Origin: Actinomycetota bacterium
GTDB taxonomy: Bacteria; Actinomycetota; Thermoleophilia; Gaiellales; Gaiellaceae
Reading direction: 5' to 3'
Assembly: GCA_003152275.1 (NCBI GenBank)
Contig: PLZU01000013.1
Span: 15,286-50,975 of the forward strand
Length of the DNA: 35,690 bases
This document shows positions 7,362-15,219 of this stretch, piece after piece (position 1 is the stretch's first letter; each line of letters starts with the position of its first letter). Position numbers and translations under genes: made by a program. The notes below the pieces were generated by a model that was not told the origin of the DNA, ran no database searches, and worked only from the letters and a program-made list of their open reading frames with translations.

Positions 7362-7981
7362 CCTTGCCGGATAGCGTGGGCGGCGATGAGCGATTGCGCC
7401 TCTTCCTCGCGCTGCGCCTGCCCGACCAGGTCCTCGACGGACTCGAGGCCTGGCAGGAGGAGCAGCTGCGCGGTGTCCGCGTCGTCCCTCGCAGCCACCT
7501 GCACGTCACGCTCGCCTTCCTCGGCTCACGGCCCGCCGGCGAGCTCGAGGCCATCGTCGGCGAGCTGCGGGCGGCCGCTGCGGACGCCCCGCCGGATCTG
7601 CGTCTTACCCCGGCCCGTTATCGGGAGACCCGGAGCGTCGCGATGCTCGTCCTCGACGACCTCGACGGGGGAGCCACAGAGCTTGCTGACTCCGTCCAGG
7701 CCCGTCTGGAGCGCCTGGGGGTCTACCGACGGGAGGGGCGGCCCTGGCTCCCCCACGTCACCGTGGCGCGTTTTCGGGAGCGTCCGGGGCTCCGGCTCGA
7801 CCCACCGCCCGTGCGAACGTTTGTTCCGTCCGACGCGGCTGCTTATCTATCACGACTGCATCCGAGGGCTGGAAGCGTCGGCGGCGAAGCCGCCGACGCC
7901 CGGCTGGAAGACCAGGGTCGCCTTCGGCAACCCCGGGGGGCGCAGTACGTCGTACTGGAATCGGTTGGCTTAGGAGGCTGA
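7358..7981 (+). CDS. thpR: RNA 2',3'-cyclic phosphodiesterase (2'-5' RNA ligase family) with an internal insertion
   Basis: 207 residues of the 2H phosphoesterase superfamily, which hydrolyses 2',3'-cyclic phosphate ends of RNA. Both catalytic HxT motifs are visible: HVTL at 49-52 and HVTV at 133-136. The start overlaps cinA. In the family the LYxSxL strand is followed after a few residues by GxxYxxL; here SRLHPR (165-170) is separated from GAQYVVL (194-200) by 23 residues (171-193), encoded by a hairpin-bearing segment at about 7868-7937. The insertion keeps the reading frame and sits in the loop before the last strand, so the enzyme may still fold. A recA promoter with an SOS box lies inside this gene. 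Confidence 0.9.
   Translation: MTLPDSVGGDERLRLFLALRLPDQVLDGLEAWQEEQLRGVRVVPRSHLHVTLAFLGSRPAGELEAIVGELRAAAADAPPDLRLTPARYRETRSVAMLVLDDLDGGATELADSVQARLERLGVYRREGRPWLPHVTVARFRERPGLRLDPPPVRTFVPSDAAAYLSRLHPRAGSVGGEAADARLEDQGRLRQPRGAQYVVLESVGLGG
7815..7849 (+). promoter_or_regulatory. LexA-type SOS box and promoter for recA, inside thpR
   Basis: GAAC-gttt-GTTC at 7815-7826 (with flanking C at 7814) fits the actinobacterial/Gram-positive LexA operator GAACN4GTTC. It overlaps a candidate -35 box TTGTTC (7821-7826), followed after exactly 17 bases by TATCTA (7844-7849) as -10. The predicted start of transcription is about 130 bases upstream of recA. A LexA dimer here would block RNA polymerase directly. 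Confidence 0.7.
7867..7937. repeat. REP-like double palindrome inserted in thpR
   Basis: The first hairpin has a perfect 11-bp stem (GCGTCGGCGGC 7875-7885 with 7889-7899) and a GAA loop. It is flanked by direct copies of GGCTGGAAG at 7867-7875 and 7902-7910. A second hairpin follows at 7915-7933 (GGGT + GCC stems, one mismatch, TTC loop). The segment equals 23 codons and interrupts the conserved end of ThpR, consistent with insertion of a REP/RPE-type element. It also falls in the predicted 5' leader of recA mRNA. Confidence 0.65.
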
Positions 7982-7982
7982 G

Positions 7983-9095
<1,113 letters not shown>

Positions 9096-9105
9096 GAACC
9101 TCCTA

Positions 9106-9687
9106 ATGCCGGTCATCACCGCGCTGCGGGAACGGCCGCGCGGGCGAGTCGAGGTCGACCTCGACGGCGCTCCATGGCGGCTCGTCCCCGCGGACGCGGT
9201 GGTGCGAACCGGCCTCGTCGTCGGCCGCTCGCTCGACCGTGAGACCGCACGTGCCCTCGGGCGGGAATTGCGGCGATCCAAGGCGCTCGGTGTCGCACTA
9301 CGCGCACTTCGTTACCGCGATTACTCGCGCAGCCGACTCGAGACGCGGCTGGCGAGCCGCGGCGCCTCTGCGGCTACCCGTCGGGACGCCCTCGAGACCC
9401 TCGAGCGGGCCGGGCTCCTCGACGACGCACGGGTCGCCGCCTCGCGGGCGCAAGGGCTCGCCGGCCGGGGCTTCGGGGATGCTGCGATCCGCTGCTCGCT
9501 CGCAGGGGAAGGGCTCGGTGCGGAGCTTGTGGAGGAGGCGCTCGCCGCCCTCGATCCCGAGCTGCAGCGCGCCCGGCGGCTGCTCGACGAGCGGGGCGAG
9601 ACCGCCAAGACCGTCCGGTGGCTTGCCGCCAAGGGCTTCGACGCGGCGACCCTGGAAGACATGGGTGGATTTGCGGATGGAGCTTGA
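9106..9687 (+). CDS. recX: RecX regulatory protein
   Basis: 193 residues of tandem three-helix RecX repeats, for example residues 61-110 (ALRALRYRDYSRSRLETRL...) and GLLDDARVAASRAQ. RecX binds the groove of RecA filaments and modulates their activity. It lies 10 bases after recA in the same direction, the usual arrangement, so it should be co-induced through the SOS promoter. The N-terminal ~50 residues are divergent. ATG 9106 is the only reasonable start. The promoter for rny begins inside its last codons. Confidence 0.92.
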   Translation: MPVITALRERPRGRVEVDLDGAPWRLVPADAVVRTGLVVGRSLDRETARALGRELRRSKALGVALRALRYRDYSRSRLETRLASRGASAATRRDALETLERAGLLDDARVAASRAQGLAGRGFGDAAIRCSLAGEGLGAELVEEALAALDPELQRARRLLDERGETAKTVRWLAAKGFDAATLEDMGGFADGA

Positions 9688-9699
9688 CCGCGCTACGAT
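9671..9699 (+). promoter_or_regulatory. Predicted promoter for rny
   Basis: TTGCGG (9671-9676), a 17-base spacer and TACGAT (9694-9699). Transcription would start near 9706, leaving a leader of about 230 bases before rny. Confidence 0.5.
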
Positions 9700-9706
9700 C
9701 GAAGCC

Positions 9707-9937
9707 AAGCTTCACCCGACATTTACCTGCAAACTGCGCTTTTCCGAACACGCTGATCGTGTGACAACCGTTTTGACGACACCGCTTTCCACCGGCAGAC
9801 GACGGAGGACCACGGCAAGGTAGGCCGGCTTCTGCGGGGCGCGCGCGTGCGCGCGCAAGGAAAACTGAGCGACTTCGGGGGAACTGCGAGACGGGTCCGG
9901 TGCCGGATGGGGCAACCCAACCGAGGAGTCTGCCCGC
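9707..9937 (+). other. Long 5' leader of rny without genes
   Basis: No coding sequence is supportable. The stretch holds an alternating GC palindrome at 9839-9856 (8-bp arms around GT), a second -35-like TTGACG at 9773, and a GAGGAG ribosome site at 9922-9927, 10 bases before GTG 9938. I could not match it to a named riboswitch. A long structured leader on an RNase gene invites autoregulation by cleavage, which is speculation. Confidence 0.4.
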
Positions 9938-11554
9938 GTGCTGATCGGGATCGGAGTCGCCATCGGAATCGCTGCAGGGGTCGCGCTAGCCCTGCTTGCG
10001 GTTCAGGTCTTCGGCGCGACGGGGGTCGGCAAGGCGCGGCGGGTCCGGCGCCAGCTGATCGAGGACGCCGAGCGTGAGGCGGAGGCGCTACGCCGCGAGG
10101 CGCAGATCGAGTCCAGGGAGCAGGCCGTCCAGCTGCGGGCGAAGATCGACGCAGAGCTAGCCGACCGGCGCGACTCGGTGCTGAAGATCGAGGAGCGTGT
10201 CCTTGCGAAGGAAGAAGAGATCGAGCGGAAGCTCGTCGACCTGACGCGCAAGGATCAGGGCCTTGCAGACCGCGAGGCCCACCTCCGCCAACTCCAGGAC
10301 GAGCTGAAGCAGGCGAAGGTCGCCGGGCACGCCGAACTCGAGCGCATCGCCGGCCTGACGATGCAGGAGGCGAAGGCGCATCTGCTCGAGCGCGGGGAGG
10401 AGCTCATCCGCCACGAGCTCGCGCGCCGGGTGCGCATGCTGGAGGAAGAGGCGAGAGCGGAGTCGAAGCGACGCGCCCGCAACCTCGTCGCCGATGCACT
10501 GCAGCGTGTGGCTGCGAGCCATGCGTCGGAAACCACCGTCACGGTGATCGAACTGCCCTCCGACGACATGAAGGGCCGCATCATCGGCCGCGAGGGCCGC
10601 AACATTCGTGCGCTCGAGCACCTGACGGGTGTCGACTTCATCATCGACGATACGCCGCATGCCGTCGTCCTCTCGTCGTTCGACGGGCTGCGCCGCGAGA
10701 TTGCGCGCCTCACGTTGACGAAGCTGATCGAGGACGGGCGCATCCATCCGGCGCGGATCGAGGAGACGTACTACCAGTCCAAGTCGGAGCTCGAGGAGAT
10801 GATCAAGCAGGCCGGCGAGCAGGCGGTCTTCGAAGCGAACTGTGGCCCGTTCCATGAGGAGCTCGTCAAGATCCTCGGACGCCTGCGCTACCGGACGAGC
10901 TATGGGCAGAACGTGCTCCGGCACACGCTCGAGGTCGTCCACCTCGCCGGGATCATGGCGACCGAGCTGGGTGCGAGCGTGACGACCGCCAAGCGCGCCG
11001 CGTTGCTGCACGACCTCGGAAAGGCGATGACCCACGAGATCGAAGGCTCTCATGCGGCGATCTCCGCGCAGCTCGCGCGGCGCTACGGCGAGACGCAGCA
11101 CGTCGTGCATGCGATCGAGGCGCACCACTACGAGGTGCAGCCTCAGACGGTTGAAGCAGTGCTCGTGATCGCGGCAGACGCAATTTCCGCGTCGCGCCCT
11201 GGCGCGCGCGGCGAAAGCCTCGAGCACTACATCAAGCGGCTGGAATCGCTGGAAGAGCTCGCCGCGTCGAAGCCCGGCGTCGAGAAGGTGTACGCGCTGC
11301 AGGCGGGCCGCGAGATTCGCGTCATCGTCAGCCCGACCGACGTCGACGACGAATCCGCGGCGCTCCTCTCACATGAAATCGCGCGCGAGATCGAGGACCA
11401 GCTCGAGTATCCCGGCCAGGTGAAGGTGACGGTGATCCGTGAGAGCCGCTCGGTCGACGTCGCGCGCAACCACACCAGTGTGCAGAACGGCGAAGGTAAC
11501 GGTCACACGCTCGAACCCACCGAGCCGCAGGATTCGCCAATCCAGGCCGCGTAG
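9938..11554 (+). CDS. rny: Ribonuclease Y
   Basis: 538 residues with the full RNase Y layout: an N-terminal membrane anchor (residues 2-25), a long coiled coil rich in Glu/Arg/Lys (about 30-205), a KH domain containing GRIIGREGRNIRALE, and an HD domain with HTLEVVHLAG and AALLHDLGKA, the metal-binding HD pair. RNase Y is the membrane-attached endonuclease that starts mRNA decay in many Gram-positives. GTG 9938 is chosen from the GAGGAG upstream and because it opens directly into the anchor. The C-terminal ~30 residues after VTVIRESRSVDVA are an unconserved polar tail. Its own promoter and leader separate it from recA-recX. Confidence 0.97.
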   Translation: MLIGIGVAIGIAAGVALALLAVQVFGATGVGKARRVRRQLIEDAEREAEALRREAQIESREQAVQLRAKIDAELADRRDSVLKIEERVLAKEEEIERKLVDLTRKDQGLADREAHLRQLQDELKQAKVAGHAELERIAGLTMQEAKAHLLERGEELIRHELARRVRMLEEEARAESKRRARNLVADALQRVAASHASETTVTVIELPSDDMKGRIIGREGRNIRALEHLTGVDFIIDDTPHAVVLSSFDGLRREIARLTLTKLIEDGRIHPARIEETYYQSKSELEEMIKQAGEQAVFEANCGPFHEELVKILGRLRYRTSYGQNVLRHTLEVVHLAGIMATELGASVTTAKRAALLHDLGKAMTHEIEGSHAAISAQLARRYGETQHVVHAIEAHHYEVQPQTVEAVLVIAADAISASRPGARGESLEHYIKRLESLEELAASKPGVEKVYALQAGREIRVIVSPTDVDDESAALLSHEIAREIEDQLEYPGQVKVTVIRESRSVDVARNHTSVQNGEGNGHTLEPTEPQDSPIQAA

Positions 11555-11563
11555 CATCGCGGT

Positions 11564-11569
11564 TAGGCT
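11564..11569 (+). promoter_or_regulatory. -10 box TAGGCT for a leaderless cupin transcript
   Basis: TAGGCT lies 8 bases before ATG 11578 with no ribosome binding site between, placing the transcription start at or beside the start codon. Confidence 0.5.
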
Positions 11570-11577
11570 TTGAGTTC

Positions 11578-12132
11578 ATGGTTCCGGAGTCGAAACTGGA
11601 GAAGACCGAGCACGGGCTCGTTTCGAAGGGCGAGGGATGGTTCGTCCTCGGCATGCGCGACGCCGTATGGCGTCACGCCGACGGCCGCGGCGCCGTCTGC
11701 GTTGCGCTCGACAATTTCGAAGGCGAGCGGCAATTCGAACAACTCGGCCTCAATCCGTTCGTGCTCGGGCCGGGCGAACCGATGGCCATGTACCACTGGG
11801 AGGCCGATCAGGAGGGCTTCCTTGTCGTCTCAGGCGAAGCAGTGCTGATCATCGAAGGCGAGGAGCGGCAACTGCGCGCGTGGGACTTCGTGCATTGCCC
11901 GCCAAACACGAAGCACGTGATCATCGGGGCAGGAAGCGGTCCGTGCCTCGTGATCGCAATCGGCGCACGCGAACGTTCAACCGGGCCCGACTCGATCGGT
12001 TTCACCGTCGACGAAGTCGCGAAGCGCCACGGTGCGAGCGTCGAAGAGGACACGACAAATGGGGGGGTCGCGTACGCCCGGCTCCCGCGCCGCGAGCGGA
12101 CCGCGTACCGCGACGGCTGGCTTCCCGAGTAG
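11578..12132 (+). CDS. Cupin-domain protein
   Basis: 184 residues with one beta-barrel cupin at about 60-130. The segment MAMYHWEADQEGFLVVSGEAVLIIEGEE corresponds to cupin motif 1 with HWE in place of the usual HxH plus a downstream Glu, and WDFVHCPPNTKHVIIGAG to motif 2 with its His. So metal binding is plausible but the reaction is unknown; cupins include isomerases, oxygenases and sensors. An N-terminal segment of about 55 residues and a C-terminal RRERTAYRDGWLPE tail are characteristic of this subfamily as I recall it. It is expressed from its own leaderless-type promoter 23 bases after rny. Confidence 0.85.
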   Translation: MVPESKLEKTEHGLVSKGEGWFVLGMRDAVWRHADGRGAVCVALDNFEGERQFEQLGLNPFVLGPGEPMAMYHWEADQEGFLVVSGEAVLIIEGEERQLRAWDFVHCPPNTKHVIIGAGSGPCLVIAIGARERSTGPDSIGFTVDEVAKRHGASVEEDTTNGGVAYARLPRRERTAYRDGWLPE

Positions 12133-12140
12133 CCGTCGCG

Positions 12141-12353
12141 TTGGCGACTTCCGCACCGATCATCCTGGTTCGCGGATTCTGGCTCGGCGCGTGGGCGTGG
12201 GTCGTCATCTTGGTGATCGTCGCGGCCACGGGCAAGACCGACACCTTGCACACCTTCCTCTTGGTCTTCTACGGATGGGTTGTGGGGTGGACGTCGGCCA
12301 CGATCGCCAGATACGTGTACCCGCCGCCGAAATCTCGCCGCCTCTCGCAATAG
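12141..12353 (+). CDS. Possible 70-residue two-helix membrane protein
   Basis: From TTG 12141 the frame encodes about 70 residues with two strong hydrophobic segments (residues 7-29, rich in Trp/Ile/Val, and 39-57, LLVFYGWVVGW) and a basic, Pro-containing tail. It fills an otherwise empty gap between the cupin and peptidoglycan-binding genes in the same direction. No family is recognised, and only a TTG start with no clear ribosome site is available, so the call rests on the membrane-protein-like composition. Confidence 0.4.
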   Translation: MATSAPIILVRGFWLGAWAWVVILVIVAATGKTDTLHTFLLVFYGWVVGWTSATIARYVYPPPKSRRLSQ

Positions 12354-12429
12354 CGTCCACCCTTGATGCTCAGACGGCCACGTTCAGGGGAAATGTGAAG
12401 GCGCTCTTCGCGTGGAGCGCTCGTGGCGT

Positions 12430-12435
12430 TACCGT
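12430..12435 (+). promoter_or_regulatory. -10 box TACCGT for a leaderless peptidoglycan-binding gene
   Basis: TACCGT ends 6 bases before GTG 12442. This spacing puts the transcription start on the GTG and argues for that start over the in-frame GTG at 12412. Confidence 0.5.
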
Positions 12436-12441
12436 CTAGGT

Positions 12442-12999
12442 GTGGACAACAGGCCCGACCCCGACGACTGGTTCGGAGATCCGGATCCGCAGGAGCGCCG
12501 GATGCCCGACGTTCCTGCAGATGAGAGCGTCGCCCCGCGCGCCGACGACTGGCTGAACGAGGCCGGCGACAGCCAACTGCGCCCGCCGTGGGTTCAGACG
12601 ATTGACAGACGTATGGTCACGGTTGGCGCGTCCCTGCTCGTGCTGCTGATCGCAGTGCTTGCTGCCGCCGGCGTATTCAGCGGCAGCGGTGCCAACGCTC
12701 CTACCTCGACCTCACGGATCCCGACGCAGACCACAACCGCTGCGACGACAGCGACAACCGCGCGACAGCTTCCTGCTCCTCCCACAACACTCAAGCCGGG
12801 TGACACAGGGACACAGGTCGTGATCCTCCAGCGTGCACTCGCCAGCCTCGGCTTCTCGAGCGGGAAGGCTGATGGTCAGTACGGTCCTGCAACGAAGAAC
12901 GCGGTAGCGCGGTTCCAGCACTCGACCGGTCTAATCGCCGACGGGATTCTCGGCCCAGCGACGTTGCGTGCGCTCGCAAACGCGCTTCGCGGGCCGTAG
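12442..12999 (+). CDS. Membrane-anchored peptidoglycan-binding protein
   Basis: 185 residues. An acidic cytoplasmic N-terminus (about 1-60) precedes one transmembrane helix at about 63-82 (ASLLVLLIAVLAAAGVFSG), then a Thr/Ala-rich spacer, then a PG_binding_1 domain at about 118-183 with LKPGDTGTQVVILQRAL, LGFSSGKADGQYGPATKNAV and FQHSTGLIADGILGPATLRAL. The domain is extracytoplasmic and binds cell-wall peptidoglycan; no catalytic domain is attached. GTG 12442 is chosen from the upstream TACCGT box; GTG 12412 would add 10 residues. It converges with the minus-strand gene ending at 13016. Confidence 0.8.
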   Translation: MDNRPDPDDWFGDPDPQERRMPDVPADESVAPRADDWLNEAGDSQLRPPWVQTIDRRMVTVGASLLVLLIAVLAAAGVFSGSGANAPTSTSRIPTQTTTAATTATTARQLPAPPTTLKPGDTGTQVVILQRALASLGFSSGKADGQYGPATKNAVARFQHSTGLIADGILGPATLRALANALRGP

Positions 13000-13015
13000 A
13001 CGCCTCGGCGGCACT

Positions 13016-13657
13016 TCACTTCGAGTGGTCAGGCGGACCCGTGTGGACGTGGTTCCGGTCTCCCCACCCGTTGCCAGGGCGTGTCTCCACCGTCGACGTC
13101 TCGACGACGATCGGCGGCGCTGCGACCGGCACCGTGCTCGCGGGCGGAGTCGGCGCGGGAGGACTCTCGACAGGAGACGCGATGGTTGGGGGCGTAGTCA
13201 CCGGCGTGGTCGGGGGCGCCGTCACAGGCGGCGCGTTCGGTTTCGGTGACGGTGGTCTTGGGCTTGGTCGCTTTCCCAGATGCGGGCGGGCCCGCTTGGG
13301 TTCGACGGGCGTCTGCACGGGCTCGGTGCGCGTCGCCGCTTCCGGATGGACGACCACCGCAAGCCGGACAGCCTCCTTCTTCGCGACGACGTCGTGAGGA
13401 CGAGCGGTGACGCGATGCCGCGGCGATGGAAGCGCCGGCGGCGCGATCGCGACCGGAGGCACAGCCGTATGGGAGAGGGGCGGTTGGGGCAGCGAAGACA
13501 CCGCCGTTGTCGAATGACGCAAACTACCCAAGGTCAAAGTTAGGGCGACCAACCCGACGGCGCAGGCAGCTACGAGCGCGCGAGGCACGTTCGGGGAGTA
13601 TCTATTCGCTGCCAGACGACGCAAGGCGCGCCCCCCGCATCGCACGGGCCCGCCCAA
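13016..13657 (-). CDS. Pro/Thr/Val-rich membrane-anchored or secreted protein
   Basis: Up to 213 residues. A basic N-terminus and a hydrophobic helix at about 26-45 (RALVAACAVGLVALTLTLGSL) precede a long low-complexity region dominated by Pro, Thr, Val and Ala, including alternating PxxP/TPP tracts suited to spanning the wall. It closes with GNGWGDRNHVHTGPPDHSK; I recall similar GDxNHxHTGPP endings on other Thermoleophilia proteins, which supports a real gene. The TTG start at 13657 has GGAG 10 bases upstream; GTG at 13645 or 13588 are alternatives, the last leaving little before the helix. It is third in a minus-strand run after the secreted protein and the micro-ORF. Function unknown. Confidence 0.65.
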   Translation of the reverse strand: MGGPVRCGGRALRRLAANRYSPNVPRALVAACAVGLVALTLTLGSLRHSTTAVSSLPQPPLSHTAVPPVAIAPPALPSPRHRVTARPHDVVAKKEAVRLAVVVHPEAATRTEPVQTPVEPKRARPHLGKRPSPRPPSPKPNAPPVTAPPTTPVTTPPTIASPVESPPAPTPPASTVPVAAPPIVVETSTVETRPGNGWGDRNHVHTGPPDHSK

Positions 13658-13713
13658 GCCAACGGCGCTCCACGGTCAAGGGAGGCACGACCGTCGAGCG
13701 CCTTGGCCGCGCG

Positions 13714-13794
13714 TTAGAAGGAAAACCTGGTCAGCGTACGCAGCAAGCCCAGTCGACGGAGACGGGGCTTTGCGTAGCGTTTTCGTGTCGTCAT
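13714..13794 (-). CDS. 26-residue micro-ORF with a lasso-peptide leader motif and no core
   Basis: ATG 13794 to TAA 13714. The peptide begins MTTRKRY and holds Y7-xx-P10-x-L12-xxx-G16-xxxxx-T22, an exact match to the leader motif that the RiPP recognition element binds in lasso-peptide precursors. Only four residues (RFSF) follow T22, so there is no core peptide. A strong GGGGGA ribosome site sits 7-8 bases before the ATG, directly after the stop of the upstream secreted-protein gene (12 bases between stop and start), which supports translation. No lasso cyclase, B1 or B2 protein is in the window. It could be a degenerate precursor, a stand-alone leader-like regulator, or chance. Confidence 0.55.
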   Translation of the reverse strand: MTTRKRYAKPRLRRLGLLRTLTRFSF

Positions 13795-13806
13795 AGCTGC
13801 TTCCCC

Positions 13807-15006
13807 CTAATCGCTGATTGTAATTGCGGCGTTGGCGCCGCGCTTGCCGCCGATCCCGCGGATTGTAATCGTGTTGTGCGAGCCGGCCCGCATCGCACGT
13901 CCCACGTCGATCAGTTTCGCCTTGCCGCTGCGGAGGGCCACGTGGAAGGCCCGACCGTTGACAACGACCAGGAACTGGCGGAAGCCGACGCTACCGTTGC
14001 CGATGTAGACCTTTCCCTCGGCGCGGGTAAGGCCCTTGAACACCTGGACCCCTGTGCCGGCGAGGCCCTGAGCGGTGATCGTCGCGAGGAACGGATCGCA
14101 CCTCGTCTGATTACCCGACACATCGGTGACCGTCAGGCTCAGATGTGCGGGCGAGGTCTTCACAATCCGGGTCGCTGTAACTGTAAACAGCCCCTGGTCG
14201 CCAACGGTGAACGTGGGAAGTACGACGTTGGCGTTCGTATGTTGGGTAACGGTGATCGAGGCGAGACCGCTGCCTGCGTCGCTCACGTTCACCTTGATAA
14301 AGGCAAACCCTGATGAGTTGACTCCGCGTTGCGCGATCGCGCAGAACGGCGGCGTCGTTTCTGGGGTGCGCACCTTGAAGTTGTCGTGCTTGCACGCTTT
14401 GTTCGTGTCAACTGGATAGGTGATGTGCGCGCTGTCCGGCCCCAGGTAACAGACCGCCATGTCGTACTCGCCGCCAGGATTGGGCGTGTCGATGTACGGC
14501 GGGCAGCCGCCGCCGTTGCAAAGGCGAATGAGGATTCCGTTGCCGCCGTTTGGATCTTGATCGTGGCTACCCGAGTAGGAGCTGATCTCACCGTTCGAAC
14601 CAATCGTGAACGTCCGGTTCGTGTACGGGTCGGCGCAGACAACAGTCGGACAAGAAAGGTTGTCGGAATTTGCGGTCGACGTGCTCGGATCGTTCGGGTT
14701 CGGCTGACCGCCCGGCTTGAGCACGACAAAGAAATACAGGCCCGCCGGGCTGAGCTGGTTCGCAGCCGGGCCCCCGTTCAGCCACACGTACTGCTTACCG
14801 AAATAGATGTTGCAGTTGATCGCACTGTTCTGACAGTGCCCGGTGCCGTCGACGGCGGTATCGATCGAGGTGAAGACAGCCCCGCTGACACCTCCTCCCG
14901 CTGCAACCGACCCTCTCGTGGAAGCCGCCATCGCCCCCGGCGCAACAGCCAGTACTCCCAACAGCACGATCCCAACCGCGAACCCAATCCAAGCTCCACG
15001 CCGCAC
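13807..15006 (-). CDS. Secreted multidomain protein of unknown function
   Basis: 399 residues. A Sec signal peptide covers about 1-28 (hydrophobic core IGFAVGIVLLGVLAVAPGAMA, cut after AMA). The next region (to ~220) is rich in Gly, Asn, Pro and paired Cys (DGTGHC, NCNIYFGKQYVWLNG, LSCPTVVCADPY, CNGGGCPPYI, CYLGPDS), resembling prealbumin-like surface domains. A middle Ig-like/HYR-like segment contains VNVSDAGSGLASITVT. The C-terminal ~90 residues (GKVYIGNGSVGFRQFLVVVNG... to ITISD) form another beta-rich module. GTG 15006 has AAGGAG 5 bases upstream. It is first in a minus-strand run with the micro-ORF and the Pro-rich protein. Codon use looks less GC-biased than in its neighbours. Confidence 0.8.
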   Translation of the reverse strand: MRRGAWIGFAVGIVLLGVLAVAPGAMAASTRGSVAAGGGVSGAVFTSIDTAVDGTGHCQNSAINCNIYFGKQYVWLNGGPAANQLSPAGLYFFVVLKPGGQPNPNDPSTSTANSDNLSCPTVVCADPYTNRTFTIGSNGEISSYSGSHDQDPNGGNGILIRLCNGGGCPPYIDTPNPGGEYDMAVCYLGPDSAHITYPVDTNKACKHDNFKVRTPETTPPFCAIAQRGVNSSGFAFIKVNVSDAGSGLASITVTQHTNANVVLPTFTVGDQGLFTVTATRIVKTSPAHLSLTVTDVSGNQTRCDPFLATITAQGLAGTGVQVFKGLTRAEGKVYIGNGSVGFRQFLVVVNGRAFHVALRSGKAKLIDVGRAMRAGSHNTITIRGIGGKRGANAAITISD

Positions 15007-15219
15007 GCCGCTGCTCCTTCCTACTGATCAAAACGCCGCAGTGACCGCCGGATTTAACCGACAGCTAGAAGGCGAAGCATCGCGATCACTCGAACGGTCT
15101 ACAACTAGCCACTAGGCGAGAAGCGTCGAGAACCCCCCGGTACGGAGCGAGAAACCCCCCAAAGGGAGAGCGGCGATCATACACGCGTCCTGCGGCACGG
15201 CCATGGTTACCCTACGCCG
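15007..15219. other. Divergent intergenic region with a 21-bp-spaced repeat
   Basis: It separates the secreted-protein gene (minus) from miaB (plus). The motif CGAGAA(A)CCCCCC occurs at 15127-15138 and 15148-15160, about two helical turns apart, a possible operator for either gene. A 30-codon minus-strand frame crosses the repeat but lacks support. No other feature is seen. Confidence 0.4.
15208..15213 (+). promoter_or_regulatory. -10 box TACCCT for leaderless miaB
   Basis: TACCCT ends 6 bases before GTG 15220, with no ribosome site between; the predicted transcription start coincides with the start codon. Confidence 0.55.

Noticed and set aside
9880-9930. Weak resemblance to a glycine or ydaO riboswitch before rny
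   Set aside because: Only short pieces such as GGGGCAA match; the paired core and conserved junctions are not present, and RNase Y is not a known target.
15112-15202. 30-codon minus-strand frame with repeated GGFS upstream of miaB
   Set aside because: The repeat is a by-product of the 21-bp DNA repeat; there is no ribosome site and no partner gene, so it is better read as regulatory DNA.
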